Part shown: in pieces, positions 8,611-17,172 of the stretch
Numbering within the stretch: the stretch's first letter is position 1
Layout of the letters: the number at the start of each line of letters is the position of its first letter
From: Lewinella cohaerens DSM 23179
Lineage (GTDB): Bacteria; Bacteroidota; Bacteroidia; Chitinophagales; Saprospiraceae
Direction: 5' to 3'
Length of the DNA stretch: 41,930 nucleotides
Assembly (NCBI RefSeq): GCF_000379805.1
Contig: NZ_KB903576.1
Span: 200,584 to 242,513 of the forward strand
Translations under genes and position numbers: made by a program
The notes under the pieces: model-generated
The model's input: the letters and a program-made list of their open reading frames with translations, nothing else
Databases searched by the model: none
Told to the model about the DNA's origin: nothing

Positions 8611-9147
8611 ATGAAAATCACTCTTTCTTTGATCTGTATGATGATTACTCTGAACATTTTTAATTCTGGTTGTAATCAACAAAATACTTATGATATTCAC
8701 ATAAATGATGGATTAATTATAACTGTTCCAGGAACATTTGTCGAACTGGATTCGGTTGAAATAGATGTAAAGTATAACTCACGCTCTTACAAGCCTAACA
8801 GAGAATTTATTGATACAACGACTTCTCTAAATTTCGTGGTTACATATGGACAAAATCCACTTAATGACAACGGAATAAGCGAAAGATTACAGAGCTATGA
8901 GGTTACGTTTAAGAATAGGTATCCTAATGCAAATTGGATGAGAGCCGATGTCGAAACGATCAACTCACTTAAAGCGGGAGTTATTGAAACAACTGATTCT
9001 CTAAATTATCAGTTGATTTTCTTCACATCGGTTGAAGGTAAACAAGTACATTTTGGATTACAGGGGAAGAAAGACTTGATGAATAAAATTCAGCCTGTAT
9101 CTATAACGATTCTTAATTCTCTTAGAGGCAAGGTAAACCAACCTTAA
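8611..9147 (+). CDS. Lipoprotein of unknown function
   Basis: A 178 aa protein with a lipoprotein signal: a short basic start, a hydrophobic core and Cys21 in FNSGC. The mature domain begins with strands (IHINDGLIITVPGTFVELDS) and continues with a TTSLNFVVTYGQNPL strand, a helix near SYEVTFKNRYPNANW and a strand-helix ending VSITILNSLRGK. This order is reminiscent of the PsbP/DcrB-like fold, but that is only a shape-level impression. Codon use is much more AT-rich than in the neighbouring genes, and the AT-rich stretch runs on to about 9640, which suggests a recently acquired or fast-drifting island. No function is proposed. Confidence 0.75.
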   Translation: MKITLSLICMMITLNIFNSGCNQQNTYDIHINDGLIITVPGTFVELDSVEIDVKYNSRSYKPNREFIDTTTSLNFVVTYGQNPLNDNGISERLQSYEVTFKNRYPNANWMRADVETINSLKAGVIETTDSLNYQLIFFTSVEGKQVHFGLQGKKDLMNKIQPVSITILNSLRGKVNQP

Positions 9148-9167
9148 TAAAAAAATAGCACCTCACA

Positions 9168-9215
9168 ATGATAAAAAAAGTAACCCTCTCTCTGTTGACT
9201 GTTTGTTTAACGTGA
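9168..9215 (+). pseudogene. 15-codon signal-peptide-like mini-ORF
   Basis: ATG at 9168 opens MIKKVTLSLLTVCLT and stops at TGA 9213-9215. The peptide looks like the first half of a Sec or lipoprotein signal (Lys-Lys, Leu-rich core, LLTVC) with nothing after it. Its last codons and stop sit inside the left arm of the strong hairpin at 9207-9241. It could be the broken start of a lost exported-protein gene or a short leader peptide. I favour a remnant because no regulated gene follows on this strand within 390 bp. Confidence 0.35.
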
Positions 9216-9241
9216 GATGCTAATATAGCATCTCACGTTAA
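9207..9241. repeat. 16 bp perfect hairpin with 3-base loop
   Basis: Bases 9207-9222 pair exactly with 9226-9241 around ATA; the arm core is GTGAGATGCTA. A near copy of the right arm, TAGCACCTCACA, occurs in direct orientation at 9156-9167 (10 of 12 identical to the arm), so the mini-ORF is bracketed by related sequences. No U-run follows on either strand. It could end transcription of the lipoprotein gene or be a footprint of a small mobile repeat. Confidence 0.6.
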
Positions 9242-9300
9242 TAATAGCTTGTGACATAATTGTTTGTCCTTCTATTTCGACTGCGAGATAAATGGGGAGA

Positions 9301-9471
9301 CTAGAATGACCGTTCTTTCAATACCTCCTTAGCTGTAATTAAGAAAAATGAATTTTGTGCAAAAAAAGACCAAGCCACGGCTGCCCAAAGAATTAATAAG
9401 GGAATAATTAAGAGGTGACTTTGGTTCTTGATTTTTTCTTCTATTGGTTCATCAAGAATTTTACTTTCCAT
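9301..9471 (-). CDS. Small single-pass membrane protein (56 aa)
   Basis: An ATG at 9471 on the minus strand opens a 56-codon frame ending at TAG 9301-9303. The product starts with an acidic then basic head (MESKILDEPIEEKIKNQS). It continues with one clear hydrophobic helix at about residues 20-38 (LLIIPLLILWAAVAWSFFA) and ends in a short basic tail with KEVLKERSF. The head/TM/tail order is coherent and unlikely by chance in AT-rich DNA. No family was recognised. It faces the lipoprotein gene tail-to-tail, with the 9207-9241 hairpin between them, and lies in the same AT-rich island. Function unknown. Confidence 0.55.
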   Translation of the reverse strand: MESKILDEPIEEKIKNQSHLLIIPLLILWAAVAWSFFAQNSFFLITAKEVLKERSF

Positions 9472-9557
9472 TGCGTAAGGGGACTAGGGGGATTTATCCA
9501 TTCTGATTCTCGAAAGTAGCTATTTCTCTGAGAAAATTATAAGCTATTTAGAATACT

Positions 9558-9565
9558 TAAATTTG
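9558..9565 (+). promoter_or_regulatory. Candidate -7 box for the PNPOx-like gene
   Basis: TAAATTTG fits the Bacteroidota TAnnTTTG consensus, 67 bases before the ATG at 9633. No good TTTG/TTG element was found about 19 bases upstream. Downstream, inside the presumed leader, GACTCTT (9575-9581) pairs with AAGAGTC (9601-9607). Confidence 0.35.
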
Positions 9566-9632
9566 AGAGCACAAGACTCTTACCTTGCATGAATCCATGA
9601 AAGAGTCATGTAGAGAGAGCGTATCTTAGTCA

Positions 9633-10109
9633 ATGAATAAAAGTAACTTCCAGAAAATGATCTTAACACCAGAAATCAAAATCTCCATTACCAACAGTAT
9701 TCTTTGTTGGCTGGCAACGACAGATAGAGACGGCCAGCCCAATGTGTCGCCCAAAGAGATGTTTATGGCCTTTGGTGATGATCGGATTATCATTGCGAAT
9801 ATAGCTTCTCCGCAGACTGTTAAGAATATTCGGCAGCAGCCTTTGGTGGCGGTGAGCTTTATTGATATACTGGTGCAAAAAGGGTATCAATTGAAGGGGA
9901 AGGCGCAGGTTATTGGTAGAAAAGATGCTGCTTTTGCGGAACTGGCCGCGCTACTGGAAGTAATGACTGGCGGGAAGTTTCCCTTTGCGACGCTAACTTT
10001 GATAGTCATTGAGCAGGTTAAACCTATTGTTGCCCCCAGGTACTTGTTGTATCCTGAAACAACAGAGGAAGCACAGATTGCTGCTGCTCGAAAGCAGTAT
10101 GGGATTTGA
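9633..10109 (+). CDS. Pyridoxamine 5'-phosphate oxidase-like flavin-binding protein
   Basis: A 158 aa cytoplasmic split-barrel protein of the PNPOx-related FMN-binding family. Recognisable parts are the first strand LCWLATTDRDGQPNVSPKEM (about residues 27-47), FGDDRIIIANIASPQTVKNIRQQPLVAVSFID (typical FMN-phosphate-contact region with the N-I-R-Q-Q-P turn), and the GYQLKGKAQVIG strand. The C-terminal half KPIVAPRYLLYPETTEEAQIAAARKQYGI is typical of the short subgroup, which is usually a flavin reductase or stress protein and not a PLP-forming oxidase. An alternative ATG eight codons in is possible. A promoter-like box and a leader hairpin precede it. Confidence 0.85.
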   Translation: MNKSNFQKMILTPEIKISITNSILCWLATTDRDGQPNVSPKEMFMAFGDDRIIIANIASPQTVKNIRQQPLVAVSFIDILVQKGYQLKGKAQVIGRKDAAFAELAALLEVMTGGKFPFATLTLIVIEQVKPIVAPRYLLYPETTEEAQIAAARKQYGI

Positions 10110-10115
10110 TAGAAA

Positions 10116-10132
10116 TCAGTTTGCTAAACTGA
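10116..10132 (+). terminator. Weak hairpin after the PNPOx-like gene
   Basis: TCAGTTT (10116-10122) pairs with AAACTGA (10126-10132) around GCT, followed by CTTTT. It sits 6 bases past the stop codon. The U-run is short, so termination would be inefficient. Confidence 0.4.
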
Positions 10133-10218
10133 CTTTTGATAGTTGATTTATCCGGGATATATCTTAAAATTTTAATGGGCCCACTACGATGAGCTCTATG
10201 AGAAACTAATCCCCGGAA

Positions 10219-11664
10219 ATGATGAATACTTTTCGAAAAGCTATTCTGCTGAGTTTTGCCTTTTGGGGTTTCACTACTGTTGGTTTTGGCCAGCTGGTGG
10301 GGCCTCCGCAAACGATTTTAGTCGATGGTGAAGCGACTAAAATAAGTACCGTTCTACAAAATTATATTGGCATTCCTTCCATCAGTGGACAAGAGCTGGA
10401 AGCAGGTTTGTTTCTGCAAAAGATAAGTGAAGAAAACGGTCTCTACATTACCCCGATGGGGCAGACGAATGGGAATTTCAACTTTGCAGCATCTATATAC
10501 CCTTTGGAAGATAGTCTGCCGAATATCGTCTTTCTCAATCATATAGACGTAGTACCTACCGGAGATACCCTTGCGTGGGAATACCCTGCATTTTCTGGTG
10601 CTTTGGTTGATCAAGAAATTTGGGGAAGAGGTGCTTTTGATAACAAAGGAGTGGCAATTACACAGCTCTTTGCGGTGCTTGGGTTTGCGCAGCGCTATGC
10701 CTCCGAGCCCCTTCCTTTTAACGTAAGTTTTTTGGCTGTTTCTTGTGAAGAGACTCAGTGTGCTGGTGGTGCCAAGCACGTTGTAACGAATTATTTAGAG
10801 GTTCTTAATCCAGAGGTTGTTATAGGAGAAGGCCCCCCCGGTTTAAAGGGGGTTATTAGCCGTGATCCTGAGCTTCCCGTCTTTGGTATATCTTTAGCGC
10901 ATAAGCGTTCCCTGTGGTTGCGACTAGATTTGTCGGTAGCAGGGATACGGCATGGTGCTGTTACTCCTTCGCGTTATGCAGGGCAGGAGATGGCGGAAGC
11001 ACTTGCGCGTTTATTACGTCAGCAGCGGCCTGTTATTTACACGGATTTGAATACGGATGTACTCCGGCAATTAGGGGCGTTGGAAAAAGGGGTAAGGGCT
11101 ACAGCCTTAAAGCACCCGCGTTTATTCCGTCCCTTACTTGTGCCGCAGTTGCGAAAAACGCCCGAGTTACTGGCGATATTTACCAATACGCTTACTCTTA
11201 CTCGGTTGGAAAGTGAGGATGTTCCTGTAAATGCTATTCCTTCGCGTGTAACCGCATGGTTAGACTGTCGACTATTGCCTCATACGGATCAAGAGGCCTT
11301 TATAAGGGGGCTTTCTCGTCGTTTGAATCACAAAGAGATTCAAATAAGCATTGAGACCGCTATGCCTGAACAACAAGTTTCTGATCATCAAAGTCCCTAC
11401 TTTCAGTACCTTTCCAGTGCTATAAAAAAGAATTATAAAGATGCAGAAGTAGCCTATTTATTGGTGCCTTTTGCTAATGACTCCGGAGTCTTTCGCAATG
11501 AGGGGGTTCCCGCTTATTCCAGTATACCAGCCTTGATTGGTAGGGGATACTTGGAAACCATTCACGGGCCCAATGAAAGAATACCTGTAGCGATGTTGGA
11601 AAAAACCAAAGCTACGTATGTTACTTTTTTGGAAAACTGTGTGAATGGCTTCGGTGAAAATTAG
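10219..11664 (+). CDS. Secreted M20-family zinc peptidase (carboxypeptidase S / PM20D1-like)
   Basis: A 481 aa exported metallopeptidase of the M20 family, which removes C-terminal residues or splits N-acyl amino acids or dipeptides. Residues 1-25 are a signal peptide (core AILLSFAFWGFTTVGFG). Zinc-site motifs are in order: HIDVVPTGD with H108 and D110, GRGAFDNKG with the bridging D141, SCEETQCAGG with catalytic E177 and ligand E178, GEGPPG near 205, and the C-terminal THGPNER-type His in ETIHGPNERIPV near 456. The middle insertion holding the dimerisation domain is present. It starts at a double ATG. The family call is firm; whether it faces the periplasm or is surface-linked is open, since no sorting domain is seen. 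Confidence 0.9.
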   Translation: MMNTFRKAILLSFAFWGFTTVGFGQLVGPPQTILVDGEATKISTVLQNYIGIPSISGQELEAGLFLQKISEENGLYITPMGQTNGNFNFAASIYPLEDSLPNIVFLNHIDVVPTGDTLAWEYPAFSGALVDQEIWGRGAFDNKGVAITQLFAVLGFAQRYASEPLPFNVSFLAVSCEETQCAGGAKHVVTNYLEVLNPEVVIGEGPPGLKGVISRDPELPVFGISLAHKRSLWLRLDLSVAGIRHGAVTPSRYAGQEMAEALARLLRQQRPVIYTDLNTDVLRQLGALEKGVRATALKHPRLFRPLLVPQLRKTPELLAIFTNTLTLTRLESEDVPVNAIPSRVTAWLDCRLLPHTDQEAFIRGLSRRLNHKEIQISIETAMPEQQVSDHQSPYFQYLSSAIKKNYKDAEVAYLLVPFANDSGVFRNEGVPAYSSIPALIGRGYLETIHGPNERIPVAMLEKTKATYVTFLENCVNGFGEN

Positions 11665-11824
11665 TGGTTTCTCCTTGTTGTTTTAGCTTGATCCTTATAT
11701 CCCCAACTGAGTTCATAGAAGAAAATAAGTCTGTCAGATTCGTGTCTTATGCCAATGTTCAAGTAGCTGTCTTTTCTCGAAATCATTATCTTTCCCGCTA
11801 CTTCCTTCAAAACCAACTATCAAG

Positions 11825-13633
11825 ATGAAAAAACTGTTGACGTTTACCTTTTCCCTCTTTTTTATTCTCCTTCTTCAAAGCCAAAGCTTGGAATTGGTGC
11901 CTTATGCTACCGGGTTCACTTCGGCGATAGATGTTACCCATGCGGGAGATGATCGGCTGTTTGTTGTAGAACAAGGAGGGCGCATAAAAATTATAGATGG
12001 TACTGGTACGGTATTGGCAACGCCTTTTTTGGATATCAGTAGCCTGACCAATAGTGGCGGTGAACGTGGCTTACTGGGACTGGCTTTTCACCCTGATTAT
12101 GCGAATAATGGCTACTTTTTTGTCAATTATACCGACTTGTCTGGAGAAACCAGAGTGGTACGCTATAGCCGGAGTACAGACGACCCGAATATCGCCGACC
12201 CAGACAGCGATATGGAGGTGATCATGATTGATCAAACGCAAGGCAACCACAATGGCGGCTGTATCAAGTTTGGCCCCGATGGGTACCTGTACATTGGTAT
12301 GGGCGACGGCGGTGGTGGCGGTGATCAGCCTAATAATTCGCAAAATACGGGCCTCCTGTTGGGCAAAATGCTGCGCCTGGATGTAGATGGCGAGACACCC
12401 TATGAAATTCCTGCTGACAACCCTTTTGTCGATGATGTAGACGTATTGGACGAAATATGGGCCATCGGTTTGCGCAACCCTTGGCGCTTCAGTTTTGATC
12501 GGGAAACCGGTGATATGTGGATCGGAGATGTTGGGCAAAATGCCTACGAAGAAATCGATTTTCAGCCTGCGGATAGCCCAGGTGGCGAGAATTACGGCTG
12601 GCGTTGTTACGAAGCCGATTCTCCTTACAACTTGAGCGGTTGTGATGGCGATTATGTGTTTCCTGCTTATACGATTCCACAATCGACGGGGGTATGCTCG
12701 ATCACTGGCGGTTTTGTTTACCGGGGAACCGAATTCCCGGAGTTGATTGGGAAATACATTTTTGCTGACTTCTGTTCTCGCGACTTTTTCATGGTTGAAC
12801 CCGATGGTGACGGTGGCTGGATAGGCGAATTGATAGGGGAGTACCCGTATTCCATTACGTCTTTTGGCGAGGGTGCAGATGGCGAGCTTTATTGTACTCA
12901 TTACGGAGGACAAGTACTGCAGGTGACCTATGATGCTTGTTCCAGTTTCTCAAGTAGTGTCGAGGTGACTAATAATGCTTGTGCTGGTGAAGCCAACGGG
13001 AGTGCAATAATTGTTCCCAATGGTGGTACGCCTCCCTATACGATTACTCCTTTGTTGGACTATGATAACCTCGCTGCTGGTGAGTATACGCTAACCATTA
13101 CGGATGATAGTGGCTGTAGTATCCAGGAATCCTTTTTTATCAGCACCTTGCCGCTTCCAGAAGAGCCAACGGTGCTTGTGGATGGGAATACCTTATCTGT
13201 TTCGGGAGATTTTGCTACCTATCAATGGCTGTTTGGTGGCGTTGTGATAGAAGGAGCTACTAGCAATACTTATCTCGCTGCTGAAAGCGGGGACTATTCC
13301 TTGATGGTAACAGGAGGGAACGGCTGTAGCAATACTTCGCCCGTTGTCAACGTCATGGTTGTTGGCTTGGATGCACCTGTTCACCTCCAGGAATTAAGGC
13401 TTACGCCTAATCCTTTTACGACGGAGCTTAAGCTTTCTCTAGCGGTAACGGAGGCTACCAACCTCCAATTAGGTGTTTTTGCTTTGGACGGAAAGCTGGT
13501 TTACGAACGATTAATCAGTGCTTCTGGTCAGGTGACGGAAACGCTTCCGCTTGAGCACCTTCCAGCCGGTGTCTACTATTTGAAATTGTCTAACCAGGAA
13601 GGAGCAGTGATGCGGAAAGTGGTGAAGCAGTAA
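11825..13633 (+). CDS. Secreted PQQ-type sugar dehydrogenase (glucose/sorbosone family) with SprB-like repeat and T9SS tail
   Basis: A 602 aa protein. The signal peptide is residues 1-21. A six-bladed propeller of the glucose/sorbosone dehydrogenase (HHIP-like) family fills 22-370: GGRIKIID at 51-58, RGLLGLAFHPDY at 81-92, NHNGGCIKFGPDG at 141-153 with the conserved His142, GMGDGGGGGD at 158-167, and IGLRNPWRFSFD at 214-225 with Arg217. These PQQ- and calcium-binding positions suggest an active quinoprotein that oxidises aldose sugars outside the cell. Residues about 378-440 are an SprB-type repeat (NNACAGEANGSA ... YTLTITDDSGC), then an Ig-like segment, and a type A T9SS sorting domain closes the protein (LTPNPF ... 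GVYYLKLSNQEG). Its gene ends in a double-hairpin region. Confidence 0.9.
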   Translation: MKKLLTFTFSLFFILLLQSQSLELVPYATGFTSAIDVTHAGDDRLFVVEQGGRIKIIDGTGTVLATPFLDISSLTNSGGERGLLGLAFHPDYANNGYFFVNYTDLSGETRVVRYSRSTDDPNIADPDSDMEVIMIDQTQGNHNGGCIKFGPDGYLYIGMGDGGGGGDQPNNSQNTGLLLGKMLRLDVDGETPYEIPADNPFVDDVDVLDEIWAIGLRNPWRFSFDRETGDMWIGDVGQNAYEEIDFQPADSPGGENYGWRCYEADSPYNLSGCDGDYVFPAYTIPQSTGVCSITGGFVYRGTEFPELIGKYIFADFCSRDFFMVEPDGDGGWIGELIGEYPYSITSFGEGADGELYCTHYGGQVLQVTYDACSSFSSSVEVTNNACAGEANGSAIIVPNGGTPPYTITPLLDYDNLAAGEYTLTITDDSGCSIQESFFISTLPLPEEPTVLVDGNTLSVSGDFATYQWLFGGVVIEGATSNTYLAAESGDYSLMVTGGNGCSNTSPVVNVMVVGLDAPVHLQELRLTPNPFTTELKLSLAVTEATNLQLGVFALDGKLVYERLISASGQVTETLPLEHLPAGVYYLKLSNQEGAVMRKVVKQ

Positions 13634-13634
13634 A

Positions 13635-13662
13635 TAGGTATTAGGTACTAAGTACTTGGTAG
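13635..13662 (+). repeat. TATTAGGTAC-type intergenic repeat, copy 1
   Basis: Two bases after the stop codon comes TAGGTATTAGGTACTAAG followed by TACTTGGTAG. An inverted relative lies at 13823-13857 and a direct relative at 17054-17077 after glpK, so three copies mark gene ends within 3.5 kb. Confidence 0.5.
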
Positions 13663-13667
13663 TATGG

Positions 13668-13707
13668 GTCATCCCGAATTTTGATTGTCATCAAAATCCG
13701 GGATGAC
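13668..13707. repeat. Imperfect 17 bp hairpin (GTCATCCCG type)
   Basis: GTCATCCCG plus ATTTTGA at 13668-13684 pairs with TCAAAAT plus CGGGATGAC at 13691-13707, with a single A/C mismatch. The GTCATCCCG/CGGGATGAC arms look like a REP-type dispersed palindrome. It is not followed by a U-run. Confidence 0.5.
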
Positions 13708-13736
13708 TAACCGCAAAAAAAACTATAGCTAAAAAG

Positions 13737-13776
13737 AAAAAACCGTGATTTCACCTAGGTGAAATCACGGTTTTTT
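13737..13776. terminator. Bidirectional terminator, perfect 20+20 palindrome
   Basis: A 40-base perfect palindrome centred on CCTAGG at 13756/13757. Arms read AAAACCGTGATTTCACCT, and the outer A-run and T-run give a U-tract on both strands. It lies between the convergent sugar dehydrogenase and bshC genes and should stop both transcripts. Confidence 0.85.
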
Positions 13777-13822
13777 TAGGAGCTCTCAAACCTCTTTGAG
13801 GCTGATAAGCGCTAATCTGATA

Positions 13823-13857
13823 CTATACCAAGTACCTTGTACCGCGTACCTAATACC
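13823..13857 (-). repeat. TATTAGGTAC-type intergenic repeat, copy 2 (inverted)
   Basis: On the minus strand this reads GGTATTAGGTACGCGGTAC then AAGGTACTTGGTATAG. It matches the phrase at 13635-13662 with an 8-9 base insertion of the same GGTAC unit. It lies just past the bshC stop, in the same orientation to bshC as copy 1 is to the dehydrogenase. Confidence 0.5.
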
Positions 13858-13869
13858 GCTAATACCTCC

Positions 13870-15462
13870 TTATTCCTCTTCCACGACAACAAAGCCATCG
13901 GCTAGAGGGTCAAGGACTTCTATTAGTGTGTCAAAAAACGAACGGCCGTAGCGTACGTAGAAGGCGAGGAAATTATCGTAGCGTTCTTGTAAACCATTGT
14001 CTGGAAAGAGCTTCTCTTTCAGTTTACGGATCTGGTTGAGGGCGTTTTCGTGTTTTTGCTTTTCGGCGCGCATCAGGCGGCCTTCGAGGTTGTCAACGCT
14101 TTTGGCTTGGCGGGTATATTCGGCTTCGATGGCTTTCGCCAAAGTGGGGTCGATATCGCGGGCTTTTTGGGCAATGCTGCTGAAGAGAGCCTCCAATTGT
14201 TGCTTTTCTTCCTGTATCGTCAGCTCGTTGTCGGTTTGGCTATTGACGAATTTCTTGAGTAAGGCTTCCGTTTCTATGAAGAGATCAGCGACGCTGAGGT
14301 CCAGTTTGCTCATTCGCTTGACGGTGCCCGAATCTAGCCATAGCAGTGAATTACGCCGGATCAACATGGGAAAATTAAGCCCAAAGTGTGCAAACTGCTC
14401 TTTGCGTTCCAGCCAGTAAGCCAGCTCGCCGCCGCCGCCGATGTAGGCGAGGTTGGGCATTACCAATTCCTGGTACAAGGGGCGCATGATCACATTGGGG
14501 CTAAAAAACTCCGGATGGGCTTCCAGTTCGGCCAACAGCTCCGCTTGTGTGAAGCCGTAATCGGTATTAAGCACCTGATAAATGCCATTTTCCAAGATAA
14601 TGCGTTCGCGAATTCCATCACGCAGATAAAACAAGTTAATGTCTCGGGCGTGGGCTTGTCCCGAAAAGCCAGCGGCTTCCAGGTCTGCCTGTGCTTTTTC
14701 AATGAAAGCCTGAGAAGGTTGTTCGAGCAATTCCTGTTTCATGATGGGAATAAACAGCCGCTTCAAAACAGGCTTGTTCATGTCCATCACAACCAGTCCT
14801 TCCTCGGCAAAGAGGGAGTGTACGTAATCGACGGTCGCCATGCCGTATTTATCGTGGCGGGTGTAGGCGTTTTCCAATTCGGTGAAAACCGTCTGTGCTT
14901 TTTCACTATCGCCGAGCATTTCTTTGAGTTCGGCTAAAGGTGCTGCTAAGGAGGCGGTTGACATTTGCCCTACGGCACCACTTTCTTCATTTTGCCATTC
15001 CAGGGTTTTCCCAAAGAGGTGCAGGTGGTTGATTTCTTCAAAGTCGTGGTCTTCGCCACCAGTGATGAATACGGGCACAAAATGCTGCTCGGGATAGCGC
15101 TCGTTCAATTGCCGCGCCAGGTTGATGGTCGAGCAAATTTTGATGATAAAATACAGTGGCCCAGTAAATAAACTTGGCTGGTGAGCCGTAATGATAGTAA
15201 AAGTGTTACTTTCCCCCAGGCGTTCTATTTGGGCATTGGCTTGGGGACTTTCGGCCAATTGGCTATATTGATCACGAAGGGCGGTCACCAAAGCTTGGCG
15301 GTCAACTGGCGTTTTGCTTTTATCAGCAATTGCTTGCGCAAAAGCATCGATGGTGGTGTCGTATTGATAAAAAGGGCGTAACCGTTCGTCGCGGGAAGCA
15401 TAAGCGACATCACGGGAAGAAAGCTCGTGAACGTTAGTAAAAGGAATGCGATGGATTTTCAT
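13870..15462 (-). CDS. bshC: Bacillithiol biosynthesis cysteine-adding enzyme BshC
   Basis: A 530 aa cytoplasmic enzyme, the usual length. BshC is assigned to the last step of bacillithiol synthesis, joining cysteine to glucosaminyl-malate. Seen in sequence: an N-terminal Rossmann-like core with AHQPSLFTGPLYFIIK (93-108), FITGGEDHDFEEINHLHLFGK (132-152), the glycine-rich LAYIGGGGELAYWLERK near 352-368, and a long charged coiled coil at about 425-500, as in the known BshC fold. The family has a nucleotide-like pocket but its chemistry was never reconstituted cleanly, as far as I know. bshA and bshB are not in this window. The gene is divergent from glpK and ends at a strong bidirectional terminator. 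Confidence 0.93.
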   Translation of the reverse strand: MKIHRIPFTNVHELSSRDVAYASRDERLRPFYQYDTTIDAFAQAIADKSKTPVDRQALVTALRDQYSQLAESPQANAQIERLGESNTFTIITAHQPSLFTGPLYFIIKICSTINLARQLNERYPEQHFVPVFITGGEDHDFEEINHLHLFGKTLEWQNEESGAVGQMSTASLAAPLAELKEMLGDSEKAQTVFTELENAYTRHDKYGMATVDYVHSLFAEEGLVVMDMNKPVLKRLFIPIMKQELLEQPSQAFIEKAQADLEAAGFSGQAHARDINLFYLRDGIRERIILENGIYQVLNTDYGFTQAELLAELEAHPEFFSPNVIMRPLYQELVMPNLAYIGGGGELAYWLERKEQFAHFGLNFPMLIRRNSLLWLDSGTVKRMSKLDLSVADLFIETEALLKKFVNSQTDNELTIQEEKQQLEALFSSIAQKARDIDPTLAKAIEAEYTRQAKSVDNLEGRLMRAEKQKHENALNQIRKLKEKLFPDNGLQERYDNFLAFYVRYGRSFFDTLIEVLDPLADGFVVVEEE

Positions 15463-15545
15463 ACCGAAGGGCGAGATTTTTTTGCCAGCTGGTGAGGGAA
15501 TTCTATTTTTGAGCTAGTATACTAAAGTTTTAAACTCCTAAATAG

Positions 15546-17053
<1,508 letters not shown>

Positions 17054-17054
<1 letters not shown>

Positions 17055-17077
17055 AGTATTAGGTACAGGGTATAGGG
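17054..17077 (+). repeat. TATTAGGTAC-type intergenic repeat, copy 3
   Basis: AAGTATTAGGTACAGGGTATAGGG starts at the last base of the glpK stop codon and shares the TATTAGGTAC core with the copies around 13.6-13.9 kb. Confidence 0.45.
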
Positions 17078-17172
17078 ACTTTGATGAACCTAAAATATAT
17101 ACTATCCCTAGTTCCATCTATTTTTCACCAAACAGTCCCGAAGGGAAGCTTAAATAGTTCAAATCAGCTTTT

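Noticed and set aside
12071-12913. 280-codon open frame on the minus strand inside the sugar dehydrogenase gene
   Set aside because: It is antisense to a gene with a clear family and intact motifs, and its translation shows no domain, signal or sensible composition.
14386-14937. 183-codon open frame on the plus strand inside bshC
   Set aside because: It is a shadow of the conserved BshC frame; no motif and no separate promoter were seen.
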